This document shows positions 7,765 to 16,213 of a stretch of DNA of 36,480 nt, piece by piece. The stretch covers positions 1 through 36,480 of the forward strand of contig JAJRTW010000028.1 of assembly GCA_024278075.1 (NCBI GenBank), read 5' to 3'. A program made the translations under genes and the position numbers. The notes under the pieces were generated by a model. The model was not told the DNA's origin and did not search any database. It was given only the letters and a program-made list of their open reading frames with translations. Source of the stretch: Bacteroidota bacterium (GTDB taxonomy: Bacteria > Bacteroidota > Ignavibacteria > Kapaibacteriales > UBA2268). How positions within the stretch are numbered: the stretch's first letter is position 1; each line of letters opens with the position of its first letter.

Positions 7765-8427
7765 ATGAAAACGGCAGTGAAAATATTGGCATTGGTATTT
7801 TTTTCGTTGTTCATAATGAAATGCGAGAATTCGCAAGGCTACGACCCTTACGCAACGATAACACCGATATATCCTGATATCCCTGGTATCGACACGATTG
7901 GCAATTCACCTGAAACCGATTTCAAACCCGACTCAGTTCAATTCTTCTTTTGGGAAACTTATCGCAGCCGTGGAATGGGAGGGCGAAACCAAACAGTCAG
8001 GTGGAATTACAAGAGCCTTAGAACAGTAATTATTCTCGATACGGGGAATGCGGAAACGAAAGTATTTGCGGCAATGGCTGTTGGAAGCAAAGAATCCCGC
8101 TCGTATTTCAGAATGCGGATGGATTGGGTGTATTCGTTCGAAATCAAATTTGCAGCCATTCTTGATGAAGACTTCTATAGCCTGAACAGGGATAGCGATT
8201 CGAGGCGTTGGTTCCAAATTAAAATATTCAGAAATACCGATGCAAAAATTCTATCTTATGACCCGAGGCAAGTTTCGGGGCAGGTAATAATCAACAAGCT
8301 GGACAGCGACAAGGGTATCATATTTGGTACCATTATCATTGATTTATCAAAAATCTCCGGATATAAGCATCTTCAGCTTCAGCATTTCAAATGCGATTTT
8401 AGGATTTTTTATACGGTATCTAAATAG
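7765..8427 (+). CDS. putative lipoprotein of the ECF operon
   Basis: Unrecognised family. From the ATG at 7765 it has 220 residues and begins with a hydrophobic signal segment ending in FSLFIMKCENSQ, suggesting lipid attachment at the Cys near residue 20, though Lys at -1 is unusual for a lipobox. The mature part is strand-rich (repeated ...FAAMAVG..., ...FEIKFAAIL..., ...GIIFGTIIIDL...). A GTG start at 7744 exists, but the AAAAGGA ribosome-binding site at about 7747-7753 favours the ATG. It follows the anti-sigma gene by 33 bases and is likely cotranscribed, so it may belong to the envelope sensing system. Confidence 0.75.
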   Translation: MKTAVKILALVFFSLFIMKCENSQGYDPYATITPIYPDIPGIDTIGNSPETDFKPDSVQFFFWETYRSRGMGGRNQTVRWNYKSLRTVIILDTGNAETKVFAAMAVGSKESRSYFRMRMDWVYSFEIKFAAILDEDFYSLNRDSDSRRWFQIKIFRNTDAKILSYDPRQVSGQVIINKLDSDKGIIFGTIIIDLSKISGYKHLQLQHFKCDFRIFYTVSK

Positions 8428-8433
8428 GTTAAA

Positions 8434-8701
8434 CTCAAAAAGTATCAACTAATCATAATTAAGGTAGTTATAAAAGATATTCAACAACAAAGTGCAAGGC
8501 ATACAATTTATTATGCTCGAAAACCTTGCAGAAAGTATGACAACCCCCTGCTCGCTTCGCTCACTTCCCCCTTTATTAAGGGGGAATCTAAGGGGTTGTA
8601 ATTTCAACTATTTCCCCCTTAATAAAGGGGGATCTAAGGGGTTGTTTTTTTCCTTAATATTGCAAACGCACTAATAATTATATCTCAGTCAACTTTTTGA
8701 G
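8434..8701. repeat. MITE-like element, family A, copy 2
   Basis: Terminal inverted repeats CTCAAAAAGT (8434) and ACTTTTTGAG (ending 8701) flank a 268-bp non-coding element with two nested CCCCCTT(T)ATTAAGGGGG-type hairpins. Its left third (TATCAACTAATCATAATTAAGG...) is the reverse complement of the right end of copy 4 at 31097-31316. It starts just after the lipoprotein stop codon. Confidence 0.75.
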
Positions 8702-8856
8702 GAAACCCTAAATAAAAGCAATAATTGCCGTTACTTGCTTCGGCCGTATCTTCTTTTTGCAGCGGTAATTCGCAATTTATCCTTTAATTTTGCCATAGTC
8801 GAGTACATCTATCCAGTAGAGCTTTTTAGTGGCACTTACCGATAATAAATCAATGC

Positions 8857-9085
8857 TGTCCGGTTAAAAATAAGAGCCGCTCCAAATATATACTTGTAAA
8901 TATGGCCTGTCATTCCGAGCCCTTCGGCAGTCTATCCTGAGCCCCTCGGCTTCGCTCAGGATAAACTATATCGAAGGACTCAGGATAAACTCCGTGAAGA
9001 ATCAAGTATTCATGTGGATTCTGGATTTTTCTGTCCACTCCGCCACAAGTGGTATCGTTTCGCTCTGAGTTACACTTGTGAGACA
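8857..9085. repeat. relic inverted-repeat end plus family B repeat
   Basis: TGTCCGGTTAAAA at 8857-8869 matches part of the terminal inverted repeat of the intact MITE at 25430-25694 and is probably a decayed end. From 8908 a family B repeat follows (TGTCATTCCGAGCCCTTCGG ... GAAGAATCAAGTATTCATG). A palindromic pair CACAAGTG / CACTTGTG closes it. I see no gene in 8428-9109. Confidence 0.45.
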
Positions 9086-9109
9086 GCCCCATCTGCTGTT
9101 ATATCTCTG

Positions 9110-10156
9110 TTACCCGATTTCCCAATAATCATCACCCTTAAGCAAAGCATCAATGTCATTCGCACCGGGCTTCTTGCTTTCTTCTATGATCTGAGCCTCA
9201 ACCTTAGCGTCATAAGAGGGTCGCTCAATAGACTGAAACACGCCGTGCGGCCTCGGCAAGTCGAGATTAAACGACATATTAGACAGAATAAATGCAAGAG
9301 TCGAGTCGGTTTCGTCGTGGACCAATAAGTCATCGATGGAATGATTGCCATCCTCCAACGAAACCACCACCGGCTTGAATCCGTCGAGCTTTATTCCTTT
9401 TGTGCCGTTCGAGAATAATAATGGCTTGCCGTGGTCAAGGAATACCGAATTCTCCTCCCTATTTCCCTTCAGGGTATATTCGTCAAAAGCACCGTCGTTA
9501 AAGATCACGCAATTCGTATACACCTCAACGAAAGAGAACCCATTATGCTGGTTTGCCCTTTCGAACAGGAACCTCATCGTTTTGATGTCCCTGTCGTAGG
9601 CACGGGCAACGAAAGGAGCGCCAGCGCCAAGTGCTAAAGTAATCGGGTCGAACGGATCATCGAGAACGCCCAACGGAGAGGATTTCGTCTTCAGCCCCGG
9701 CCGTGAAGTGGGTGAGTACTGGCCCTTGGTAAGGCTGTATATTTCATTATTGAACATGATTACATTGATATTGACATTCCGCCGGGCGGTATGGATCAGA
9801 TGATTGCCGCCAATACTCATGCAATCGCCGTCGCCTGTGGCAATCCAGACCGACAAGTCCGGACGCGATATCTTTACGCCCGAAGCAACCGCCAATGCCC
9901 GGCCGTGCATCGTGTGCATTACATAGACATCCATATAGTACGGAAAGCGGCTCGAGCAGCCGATACCGGAAATAAACACGATCTTCTCTTTCGGAATATC
10001 AAGATCGGGCAATATCTTCTGCACTTGCGACAGTATGGCAAACCCGCCGCAGCCGGCGCACCATCTTACATCTATAGGAGCCTTAAAATCCTTGGCTGTT
10101 GTTTCGGCCGAACCCGTGTGTGGTTTCTGTATTATAACATCGAGGTGAGTGTTCAT
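9110..10156 (-). CDS. korB: 2-oxoacid (2-oxoglutarate):ferredoxin oxidoreductase, beta subunit
   Basis: Thiamine-diphosphate-binding subunit of a KorAB-type enzyme, interconverting 2-oxoglutarate (or a related 2-oxoacid), CoA and succinyl-CoA with ferredoxin. The 348-residue length fits. Visible landmarks are the WCAGCGGFA motif near 32-40, GIGCSSRFPYYMD near 64-76, and the ThDP motif ATGDGDCMSIGGNH near 106-119 with NVIMFNNEIYSLTKGQYSPTS after it. The ATG follows the korA stop with the sequence TAAAATG, so translation is probably coupled. There is no separate ferredoxin-like delta subunit nearby. Substrate preference cannot be read from sequence alone. Confidence 0.92.
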   Translation of the reverse strand: MNTHLDVIIQKPHTGSAETTAKDFKAPIDVRWCAGCGGFAILSQVQKILPDLDIPKEKIVFISGIGCSSRFPYYMDVYVMHTMHGRALAVASGVKISRPDLSVWIATGDGDCMSIGGNHLIHTARRNVNINVIMFNNEIYSLTKGQYSPTSRPGLKTKSSPLGVLDDPFDPITLALGAGAPFVARAYDRDIKTMRFLFERANQHNGFSFVEVYTNCVIFNDGAFDEYTLKGNREENSVFLDHGKPLLFSNGTKGIKLDGFKPVVVSLEDGNHSIDDLLVHDETDSTLAFILSNMSFNLDLPRPHGVFQSIERPSYDAKVEAQIIEESKKPGANDIDALLKGDDYWEIG

Positions 10157-10157
10157 T

Positions 10158-11753
10158 TTATTTCTTCCCTCTTTCGCTTAACAATTCTAAAACTTTATCT
10201 TCAATTTCAAAAGCCTTCAATGGCAGGCCGGTAATTTTATTTAGACCGATAAACTCTCTAAGGAATTTAGCCTGAAGCATCATTTTCAACTGGCCTGAAT
10301 TAAGTTCGGGAATCAGCACACGTTTGAATCTTTTCAATATATGTCCCAGGTTCCCTGGCAACGGATTCAGGTGTTTCAAATGAACATAGGACAACTTCTT
10401 GCCCTCGCCGCGCAATTTTTCGAATGCATCGGTAATGGCTCCGTATGTCCCGCCCCATCCGATTATAAGCAGATCGCCGGAGAATTCGCCTTCAACCCTG
10501 GCGTGGGGAATATCATTTACAATATTGGCTATCTTGGTGGCACGATACTCAATCATCTTCTGATGATTCATCGGGTCGTGGCTGACCAAACCTGTAATAT
10601 CTTCCTTCTCCAATCCGCCTATCCTGTGTTCGAGGCCTTCGGTACCGGGCACAGCCCACATCCTTGCCAACGTAACCGGGTCGCGTTTATATGGAGCGAA
10701 TATTTCAGGATCGGTAACGAAATTAGTAGATAAATCGGGAATATCGTCAAGGCTTGGTATTTTCCAAGGATTAGTTCCCTGGGCAATATACCCATCGGAT
10801 AGAAGAATAACCGGTGTCATGTATTTCAGTGCCAGCCTTGCGGCTTCAATCGTCATGTTAAAACAATCCGAGGCACTGTCGGCGGCAACAATTGGCAGCG
10901 GCGCCTCGCCATGCCGGCCATACATAGCCATAAGCAAGTCCGATTGCTCCGGTTTGGTTGGCAGTCCCGTGCTTGGCCCGGCCCTCTGTACATTCACAAT
11001 AACTAAGGGCAGTTCAAGCATAATAGCAAGGCCAATGGATTCGACTTTCAGGGACAGCCCCGGCCCGCTGGTTGTGGTACAGGCGAGATACCCCGAAAAA
11101 GCTGCGCCAATGGCACTGCTGATTCCTGCAATCTCGTCTTCGGCCTGCAAATGTTTTACTCCATACTTCTTATAGCCGGACAAATAATGCAATATTTCGG
11201 TGGCAGGAGTAATCGGATATGAGCCGAGGAACAATGGCAAATCCGCTTTTTTGGCAGCCGTTACCAGCCCGAGGGCCACGGCATGATTGCCGGTTATATT
11301 TCTATAGGCGCCCTTCTCAAGTTTTGCTTTATGAATTTTATATTGACGTTTGAATTTCACCGATTTCAGGGCATACTCCCATCCGGCGGTTAATGCCCTG
11401 AGATTTGCCTGATAAACAAGTTCCTTATTGCCGAATTTCTCTTTCAGCCATTTTTTTGTTGGCTCCAGAGAGCGGTCAAAAAGCCAATAAGTTACTCCGA
11501 GGGCAAAAAGATTCTTAGAGCGGCTGACAGCCTTGTGCGACAAGTTCAGGTCGGCAAGTTCTTCGGAAACGCGTTTGACCATATCTATATCATACAACTG
11601 ATAGTTCGACAAGCTGTCATTCTCCAGCGGATTTTCATCATAATTTGCCAGCCGAAGATTCTTAGCACCAAAACCGGATGAATTGACAACGATAATACCA
11701 CCCTCGCGCACGTTAGCCAGATTCACTTTAAGCGAAGAGGCATTCATCACCAC
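10158..11753 (-). CDS. korA: 2-oxoacid:ferredoxin oxidoreductase, alpha subunit - main part, downstream of a frameshift
   Basis: This ORF holds the rest of the gamma domain and all of the alpha subunit of KorA. It begins in mid-domain ([30 protein letters not shown]) and continues through the pyrimidine-binding domain ([36 protein letters not shown]), the [17 protein letters not shown] and [18 protein letters not shown] segments, and domain II near the end. The missing N-terminus is encoded at 11747-12001 in another frame. Adding one base at 11787-11791 joins the two into a 614-residue protein, the normal length of gamma-alpha fused KorA. The ATG at 11753 is therefore an internal methionine, unless the gene really is broken. 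Confidence 0.88.
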   Translation of the reverse strand: MVMNASSLKVNLANVREGGIIVVNSSGFGAKNLRLANYDENPLENDSLSNYQLYDIDMVKRVSEELADLNLSHKAVSRSKNLFALGVTYWLFDRSLEPTKKWLKEKFGNKELVYQANLRALTAGWEYALKSVKFKRQYKIHKAKLEKGAYRNITGNHAVALGLVTAAKKADLPLFLGSYPITPATEILHYLSGYKKYGVKHLQAEDEIAGISSAIGAAFSGYLACTTTSGPGLSLKVESIGLAIMLELPLVIVNVQRAGPSTGLPTKPEQSDLLMAMYGRHGEAPLPIVAADSASDCFNMTIEAARLALKYMTPVILLSDGYIAQGTNPWKIPSLDDIPDLSTNFVTDPEIFAPYKRDPVTLARMWAVPGTEGLEHRIGGLEKEDITGLVSHDPMNHQKMIEYRATKIANIVNDIPHARVEGEFSGDLLIIGWGGTYGAITDAFEKLRGEGKKLSYVHLKHLNPLPGNLGHILKRFKRVLIPELNSGQLKMMLQAKFLREFIGLNKITGLPLKAFEIEDKVLELLSERGKK

Positions 11754-12001
11754 AAGGACGTCGATTTTATCGCCCGGCGTGCGTACTTTTTCGAGCCGAA
11801 TTGAATTTGATAGGCACTAACGCCGTAGAGCGTGCCTTCGGGGGCCCGTATTTCCGATGGATAGTCCGGAAAAGTATTGACTTCATTGCCAATAGAGCCG
11901 GATGTGTTGGAGAACTGGGTGCCGGTCAATTGCATTCCATCGCCGGAATCTCCGGCAAAACGGATGGTCACCTCGTCTAAATATTCTACCTGCTTGGCCA
12001 T
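11747..12001 (-). CDS. korA: 2-oxoacid:ferredoxin oxidoreductase, N-terminal gamma-domain fragment (frameshifted)
   Basis: This is the true start of korA. The 84-residue ORF has the gamma-domain signature [21 protein letters not shown] near 11-31 and [29 protein letters not shown] near 44-72. After SKK it runs out of the family pattern ([12 protein letters not shown]) and stops. Shifting by -1 (or adding one A) after the AAAAAG run gives [21 protein letters not shown], the expected KorA continuation that overlaps the next ORF. Start ATG at 12001; upstream there is only AT-rich intergenic DNA. Confidence 0.85.
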   Translation of the reverse strand: MAKQVEYLDEVTIRFAGDSGDGMQLTGTQFSNTSGSIGNEVNTFPDYPSEIRAPEGTLYGVSAYQIQFGSKKYARRAIKSTSLW

Positions 12002-12711
12002 GTCTGAATCTTTTTTAAATAATTTTTAATACTATTAGTTATTACAGGGATAATTGTTTCCCATAAAAATTTAACTTACCAAAGAAATTAAGAACTACCA
12101 AGACTATAAACCACGTTATTTATTTAATGTATTTATTTTAATAATTTATTAGTTTTGAAGTAATAATCGGCCAATCTTAAATCGTAGCCACATCCGGCAA
12201 CTACTAAATAATTTGATGCTATCTTCTATATAATGCTATACTATCTTTAATTGAATATTGGCTATAACCCCTCAATTTCAACTCCAAACCAATTATTATA
12301 ATAACATTTCGTAGTATATAAAGTTTCAGGCGTACTGCTAATTTCCATTACTGATTTTCCATTGCTAATTCATTCGTTAAGAAATCTCCAAGACGTATTT
12401 TCACCATTAATAATTTAAACAAATCGTAGATTATTATAAATTTTATTATAAATTTTATTGTAAATTCTATTGTAGATTTAGTTGTAAATTTAATCGTAAT
12501 CATAATCGTAAATTCTATTAATTGCATTGCTATTGAGTCTGATTGCATTCATTCGTAAGGCTCATTCGTTTTGCCAATTTCAATCAATTAACATTCATCC
12601 GAATTTTTCCATTATCCCAATTTTCACATCGAAATATGAAACTAAAATGATATTTTTGAATTAATAATAATGATAAAATAAGTAAATGATTAAACAAATC
12701 GAGGTACTTAA
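12002..12711. other. AT-rich divergent intergenic region between korA and ftcD
   Basis: This 710-bp region is strongly AT-rich. Around 12425-12520 it contains a degenerate tandem series with a roughly 12-base period (variants of TTATAAATTTTA / TTGTAAATTCTA). The reading frame through it gives only repetitive Ile/Thr/Phe/Lys, so I do not call a gene. A -7-like box for ftcD lies at 12651. Confidence 0.6.
12651..12658 (+). promoter_or_regulatory. possible -7 box of the ftcD promoter
   Basis: TATTTTTG fits TAnnTTTG and is 53 bases upstream of the ftcD start codon. No TTTG is present at the matching -33 position, so support is partial. Confidence 0.35.
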
Positions 12712-14349
12712 ATGAAAAAAATAGTGGAATGCGTCCCAAATTTCTCCGATGGACGCAACGAAGATACTATCAATGCAATCGCCGAAGCTATTAAAGCCAC
12801 CGAAGGTGTCGCACTGCTCGATGTCGACCCCGGCAAATCAACTAATCGTACTGTTTACACATTTGTGGGCTCTCCCGAAGCCGTTGTCGAGGCCGCCTTG
12901 AGCGCCGCACGTACCGCTAAAGCCCTTATCGATATGAAAAATCAAACAGGAGAACATCCCCGGATGGGTGCGCTCGATGTTTGCCCCTTTGTGCCGGTTG
13001 CGGGCGTCACTATGCAGGAATGTGTCGAGTGTGCCGAAGAGTTTGGACGCCGTGCCGCAGAAGAATTGGGCATTCCCATATATTTATACGAAGAAGCAGC
13101 ACGATCTGAAACAAGAAAAAAACTGCCGGACATCCGAAAAGGTGAATATGAAGCCCTCGAAGCTAAATTGAAGCTCCCCGAATGGAAACCTGACTTCGGG
13201 CCGGCTGAATTCGTACCCGAATGGGGCGCTACTGCCGCCGGAGCACGCAAGTTTTTAATCGCTTATAATGTAAATATACTCGGAACTCACAACCAGGCGC
13301 ATCGAATCGCACTTAATTTAAGAGAAGCAGGACGAGGAAAAGGCAATCCCGGACGTTTGAAAGAGTGTAAAGCAATGGGATGGTGGGTCGATGAATATAA
13401 TATGGCACAATTAACTTGTAATCTGACCGATTATCATACTACTTCACCTCATATTTTATTCGAAGAAGTCAAAATAGATGCCGCTGAATTAAATATAGCT
13501 GTTGCTGGCTCCGAATTAGTTGGATTGATACCGCTTGAAGCTATGTTAATGGCCGCAGATTTCTATATTGAAAGAGAAAATCTATTCATAATAGAAGAAG
13601 AACAAAAGATTAAGCTCGTAATTGATAGATTAGGCCTCAATTCCGTATCTGCCTTCGTTCCCGAAAGGCGAATAATCGAATATATAATTAAAGAAGAACC
13701 CGACGAACCACTCGCCGGCTCCACTTTACGTGAATTCATAGAGCAAATCGCAGCCCGAACCGCCGCTCCGGGAGGAGGCTCGGCTGCTGCGGCTATTGCT
13801 GCCATCGGAGCAGCACTCGGAACAATGGTTGCAAGACTTACCTACGGCGTAAGAAAATTCGAACACCTTGACAAATATATGCGGGAGATAATTCCACCGT
13901 TATATGACGCCACAAATGCACTAATACCAATGATAGACGCAGATACTAACGCCTTCAATGACTATATGGAAGCCCTTAGATTACCAAAAAAGACCGCCGA
14001 AGACATTGCTGTGCGAGCCGAAGCTATGCAGAAGGGCCTTAAGAAAGCTATTGAAGTCCAGCTTGCAACTATGAAGCTCGGCGATTCGGCATGGGAGGCC
14101 ATGGCGGGGATTACTCGGCATGGAAATCCTGCATCCGCCTCTGATGTAGAGGTTGGGGCGAGGGCTTTAGAGGCGGGAATATGGGGAGCATATAGAAATG
14201 TGCTTATAAATTTACCGGAAATCACCGACGAGGCATTCAAGGCGGCGATAAAAGCAGAAGCTGGCGCAATTGCGGCAAGAGCCAAGAGAAATTGTGACGA
14301 TATTTTAATGATTTTAGACAAAAGACAAAGCGATGGAGCGGCAAAATAG
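12712..14349 (+). CDS. ftcD: bifunctional glutamate formimidoyltransferase / formimidoyltetrahydrofolate cyclodeaminase
   Basis: Transfers the formimino group of N-formimino-glutamate to tetrahydrofolate, then deaminates it to 5,10-methenyl-THF, linking histidine breakdown to one-carbon metabolism. Residues 1-180 are the N-terminal and about 181-300 the C-terminal subdomain of the formiminotransferase (ECVPNFSDGRN at 4-14, HPRMGALDVCPFVP near 82-95). Residues about 340-540 are the cyclodeaminase (TAAPGGGSAAAAIAAIGAALGTMVARLT near 353-380). The 545-residue length equals the animal-type fused enzyme, so both halves are complete. A GAGGT ribosome-binding site precedes the ATG. No other histidine-degradation genes (hutH, hutU, hutI) are in the window. 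Confidence 0.93.
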   Translation: MKKIVECVPNFSDGRNEDTINAIAEAIKATEGVALLDVDPGKSTNRTVYTFVGSPEAVVEAALSAARTAKALIDMKNQTGEHPRMGALDVCPFVPVAGVTMQECVECAEEFGRRAAEELGIPIYLYEEAARSETRKKLPDIRKGEYEALEAKLKLPEWKPDFGPAEFVPEWGATAAGARKFLIAYNVNILGTHNQAHRIALNLREAGRGKGNPGRLKECKAMGWWVDEYNMAQLTCNLTDYHTTSPHILFEEVKIDAAELNIAVAGSELVGLIPLEAMLMAADFYIERENLFIIEEEQKIKLVIDRLGLNSVSAFVPERRIIEYIIKEEPDEPLAGSTLREFIEQIAARTAAPGGGSAAAAIAAIGAALGTMVARLTYGVRKFEHLDKYMREIIPPLYDATNALIPMIDADTNAFNDYMEALRLPKKTAEDIAVRAEAMQKGLKKAIEVQLATMKLGDSAWEAMAGITRHGNPASASDVEVGARALEAGIWGAYRNVLINLPEITDEAFKAAIKAEAGAIAARAKRNCDDILMILDKRQSDGAAK

Positions 14350-14431
14350 GCCGTAGAAGCTAAATCATACATACTTAATTGCATATCGCAAATCACTTAA
14401 CCTACATCGAGATAATATTATCGCACATCCA

Positions 14432-14460
14432 AAAGGCCGGACGCAAGTTCGGCCTTTATT
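14432..14460 (+). terminator. terminator downstream of ftcD
   Basis: The 8-bp stem AAAGGCCG / CGGCCTTT with a 10-base loop is followed by the AT-rich tail ATTATTTCT, about 80 bases after the ftcD stop. The T-run is interrupted, so efficiency is uncertain. Confidence 0.6.
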
Positions 14461-14474
14461 ATTTCTAATTCCAA

Positions 14475-15031
14475 CATCATTCCCCCTCTTGAGAGGGGGC
14501 AAGGGGGTGTGTTATGGAGGAATAAACTATATACTAAGTTAAATATTTATATAGATAGCGAAGATGCCCGCCCATAGTTCCCCATTTAAGAAGAAACCAA
14601 CATCATTCCCCCTCTTGAGAGGGGGCAAGGGGGTGTGTAATAGAGAATAATATTATTTACTAGGGTATATATTTATATAGATAGAAAAGAAACACACCCA
14701 TAGATCCCCTCTTGAGAGGGGACTTAAGACTTAAATGATGATTCCTACATCATTCCCCCTCTTGAGAGGGGGCAAGGGGGTGTGTAATAGAGAATAATAT
14801 TATTTACTAAGGTAAATATTTATATAGATAGAAAAGTAACACACCCATAGATCCCCTCTTGAGAGGGGACTTAAGACTTAAATGATGATTCCTACATCAT
14901 TCCCTCTCTTGAGAGGGGGCAAGGGGGTGTGTAATAGAGAATTAATTCTTTTGCTAAACTATTAAATTATATATATAGAAAAGTAACACACCCCTAAATC
15001 CCCTCTCAAGAGGGGACTTAAGAATACAATC
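14475..15031. repeat. four-copy tandem array of palindromic units of about 147 bp
   Basis: Units begin at 14475, 14601, 14748 and 14895, each with CATCATTCCC(C/T)CTCTTGAGAG. The first unit is shorter (126 bp); units 2 and 3 are nearly identical at 147 bp. Each full unit opens with the palindrome CCCCCTCTTGAGAGGGGG followed by CAAGGGGGTGTGT and closes with ACACACCC...CCCCTCTTGAGAGGGG, so it can fold as one long hairpin. No ORF is present. The design recalls the CCCCCTT/AAGGGGG hairpins of family A. Confidence 0.85.
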
Positions 15032-15033
15032 TT

Positions 15034-15140
15034 AATTCAAGGCGTTACAATCACAATTCAAGACATTACAATCATAAATCAAGACGTTATAATCATAAAT
15101 CAAGACGTTACAATCATAAATCAAGACGTTACAATCATAA
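15034..15140. repeat. five 21-22-bp direct repeats (iteron-like)
   Basis: Five head-to-tail copies of a unit of the form (A)ATCAAGACGTTACAATCATA, the first two diverged (AAGGCGTTACAATCACA, AAGACATTACAATCATA). The array ends about 90 bases before the ATG of the gene at 15232. There are no spacers, so it is not a CRISPR array; it resembles operator iterons or a microsatellite-like expansion. Confidence 0.8.
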
Positions 15141-15231
15141 ATCCATTCATTCGTATATAGAATTAATCGCCTTTGCTAATAATATAATGACTTATATTAT
15201 ATATATGAATGCCATAATAAGAAAATATCGT

Positions 15232-15909
15232 ATGTCAAATGCTAACTTATCAATGTTGGCCGTTAATATAAATGCCTTCATGATACGTGATGCTGCCCTG
15301 TTTGCCGGCCGAGGCGTCACAGCAAATGATATAACGGCCTTCGAATCTCTTTCCGATGTCTTTAAATATATAAAACCGGATTCATATTATCAGGCAGCAC
15401 GCTTCGGTATTGCCGAATCAAAGCGTATTGCTCGCTCGAATGCCCACGCACAACTTTCATTCGTCTCAGGATTCGTAGAACAGATGTGGGGCAAGGATAG
15501 TTCGGAGTATAAATTGCTGAGAATTAAGGGAGCTATTAATATGACGGATAATGATTTCCTCGTTGCATGCCTTAATGTTGTCACAACGACTTTGGATTAT
15601 CTGCCAACTCTCTCCGCCATTGGTCTAACTCAATCAGATATTAATTCATTGAGCTTAGCGGCTTGTGAATTTGAGTCCGATATGAATGAAATGGCTCAAA
15701 ACTATGCCCTTCGTAAGCAATATGCCCTCCAAAGAACTCAATTGGGTAATGAACTTTACTCATTTATGAAATTATATTGCTCGGTTGGGCAATTAATCTG
15801 GTATAATGTTGATGCCGCAAGGTATGATAATTATATAATCTATAAGAATAGTCATAAATCACGCCCGGATGATGCGGAAATTCCCTCCGCAGAGCGGGCA
15901 TTGAATTAA
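15232..15909 (+). CDS. hypothetical helical protein with internal duplication
   Basis: I recognise no named domain. From the ATG at 15232 there are 225 residues, mostly predicted helix. Two segments look like copies of one unit: FMIRDAALFAGRGVTANDI followed by TAFESLSDVF near 16-45, and YLPTLSAIGLTQSDINSLSL followed by AACEFESDM near 123-151. Both have the pattern ...L...G(V/L)T..DI..(F/L)..L...F. The protein is likely cytoplasmic, with no signal peptide. It stands alone after two unusual repeat arrays, which may be regulatory. The upstream ATG at 15187 would add 15 residues and cannot be ruled out. Confidence 0.7.
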   Translation: MSNANLSMLAVNINAFMIRDAALFAGRGVTANDITAFESLSDVFKYIKPDSYYQAARFGIAESKRIARSNAHAQLSFVSGFVEQMWGKDSSEYKLLRIKGAINMTDNDFLVACLNVVTTTLDYLPTLSAIGLTQSDINSLSLAACEFESDMNEMAQNYALRKQYALQRTQLGNELYSFMKLYCSVGQLIWYNVDAARYDNYIIYKNSHKSRPDDAEIPSAERALN

Positions 15910-15956
15910 AATGTATGATTTAATCTTGATTATGTATAATTTAATCTCTATTATAC

Positions 15957-16135
15957 TGGATTTATTGCTTTGATATGAATGACAACGGATTATTATGTAG
16001 ATTTAGCGGGTTAATTATCGTCATTCAGAATGTAGCGGAGCGGAATGAAGAATCCAGCTTTCGCTATATTAAGACTTTATGATGGATTTATTGCTTTGAT
16101 TTGAATGACAACGGATTATTATGTAGAATAAGCGG
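15957..16135. repeat. pair of 53-bp direct repeats around a short family B fragment
   Basis: TGGATTTATTGCTTTGAT... at 15957-16010 recurs at 16083-16135 with a few changes. Between them lies GTCATTCAGAATGTAGCGG...GAAGAATCCAG, a fragment of the family B repeat, suggesting insertion-linked duplication. No gene is visible in 15910-16213. Confidence 0.6.
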
Positions 16136-16213
16136 CTTTATATACTGTATTTCCGAGCTTTCCTAATGATTTTCTTACTTTGGATGATGAATTTACGGCT
16201 TTAGCGGATGGTT

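Noticed and set aside
11781-11800. Programmed -1 frameshift as the preferred explanation for korA
   Set aside because: The run has five A residues instead of the six of a classic A-AAA-AAG site, and no stimulatory stem or upstream Shine-Dalgarno was evident; an indel is simpler. Kept only as an alternative.
12348-12548. 66-residue minus-strand ORF rich in Ile/Thr/Phe/Lys
   Set aside because: It is a translation of a degenerate AT-rich tandem repeat.
14475-15031. CRISPR array or rRNA-type spacer repeats
   Set aside because: Units are long (126-147 bp), nearly identical end to end and palindromic, without spacers.
15034-15140. CRISPR array
   Set aside because: The units are contiguous, with no unique spacers, and no cas genes are nearby.
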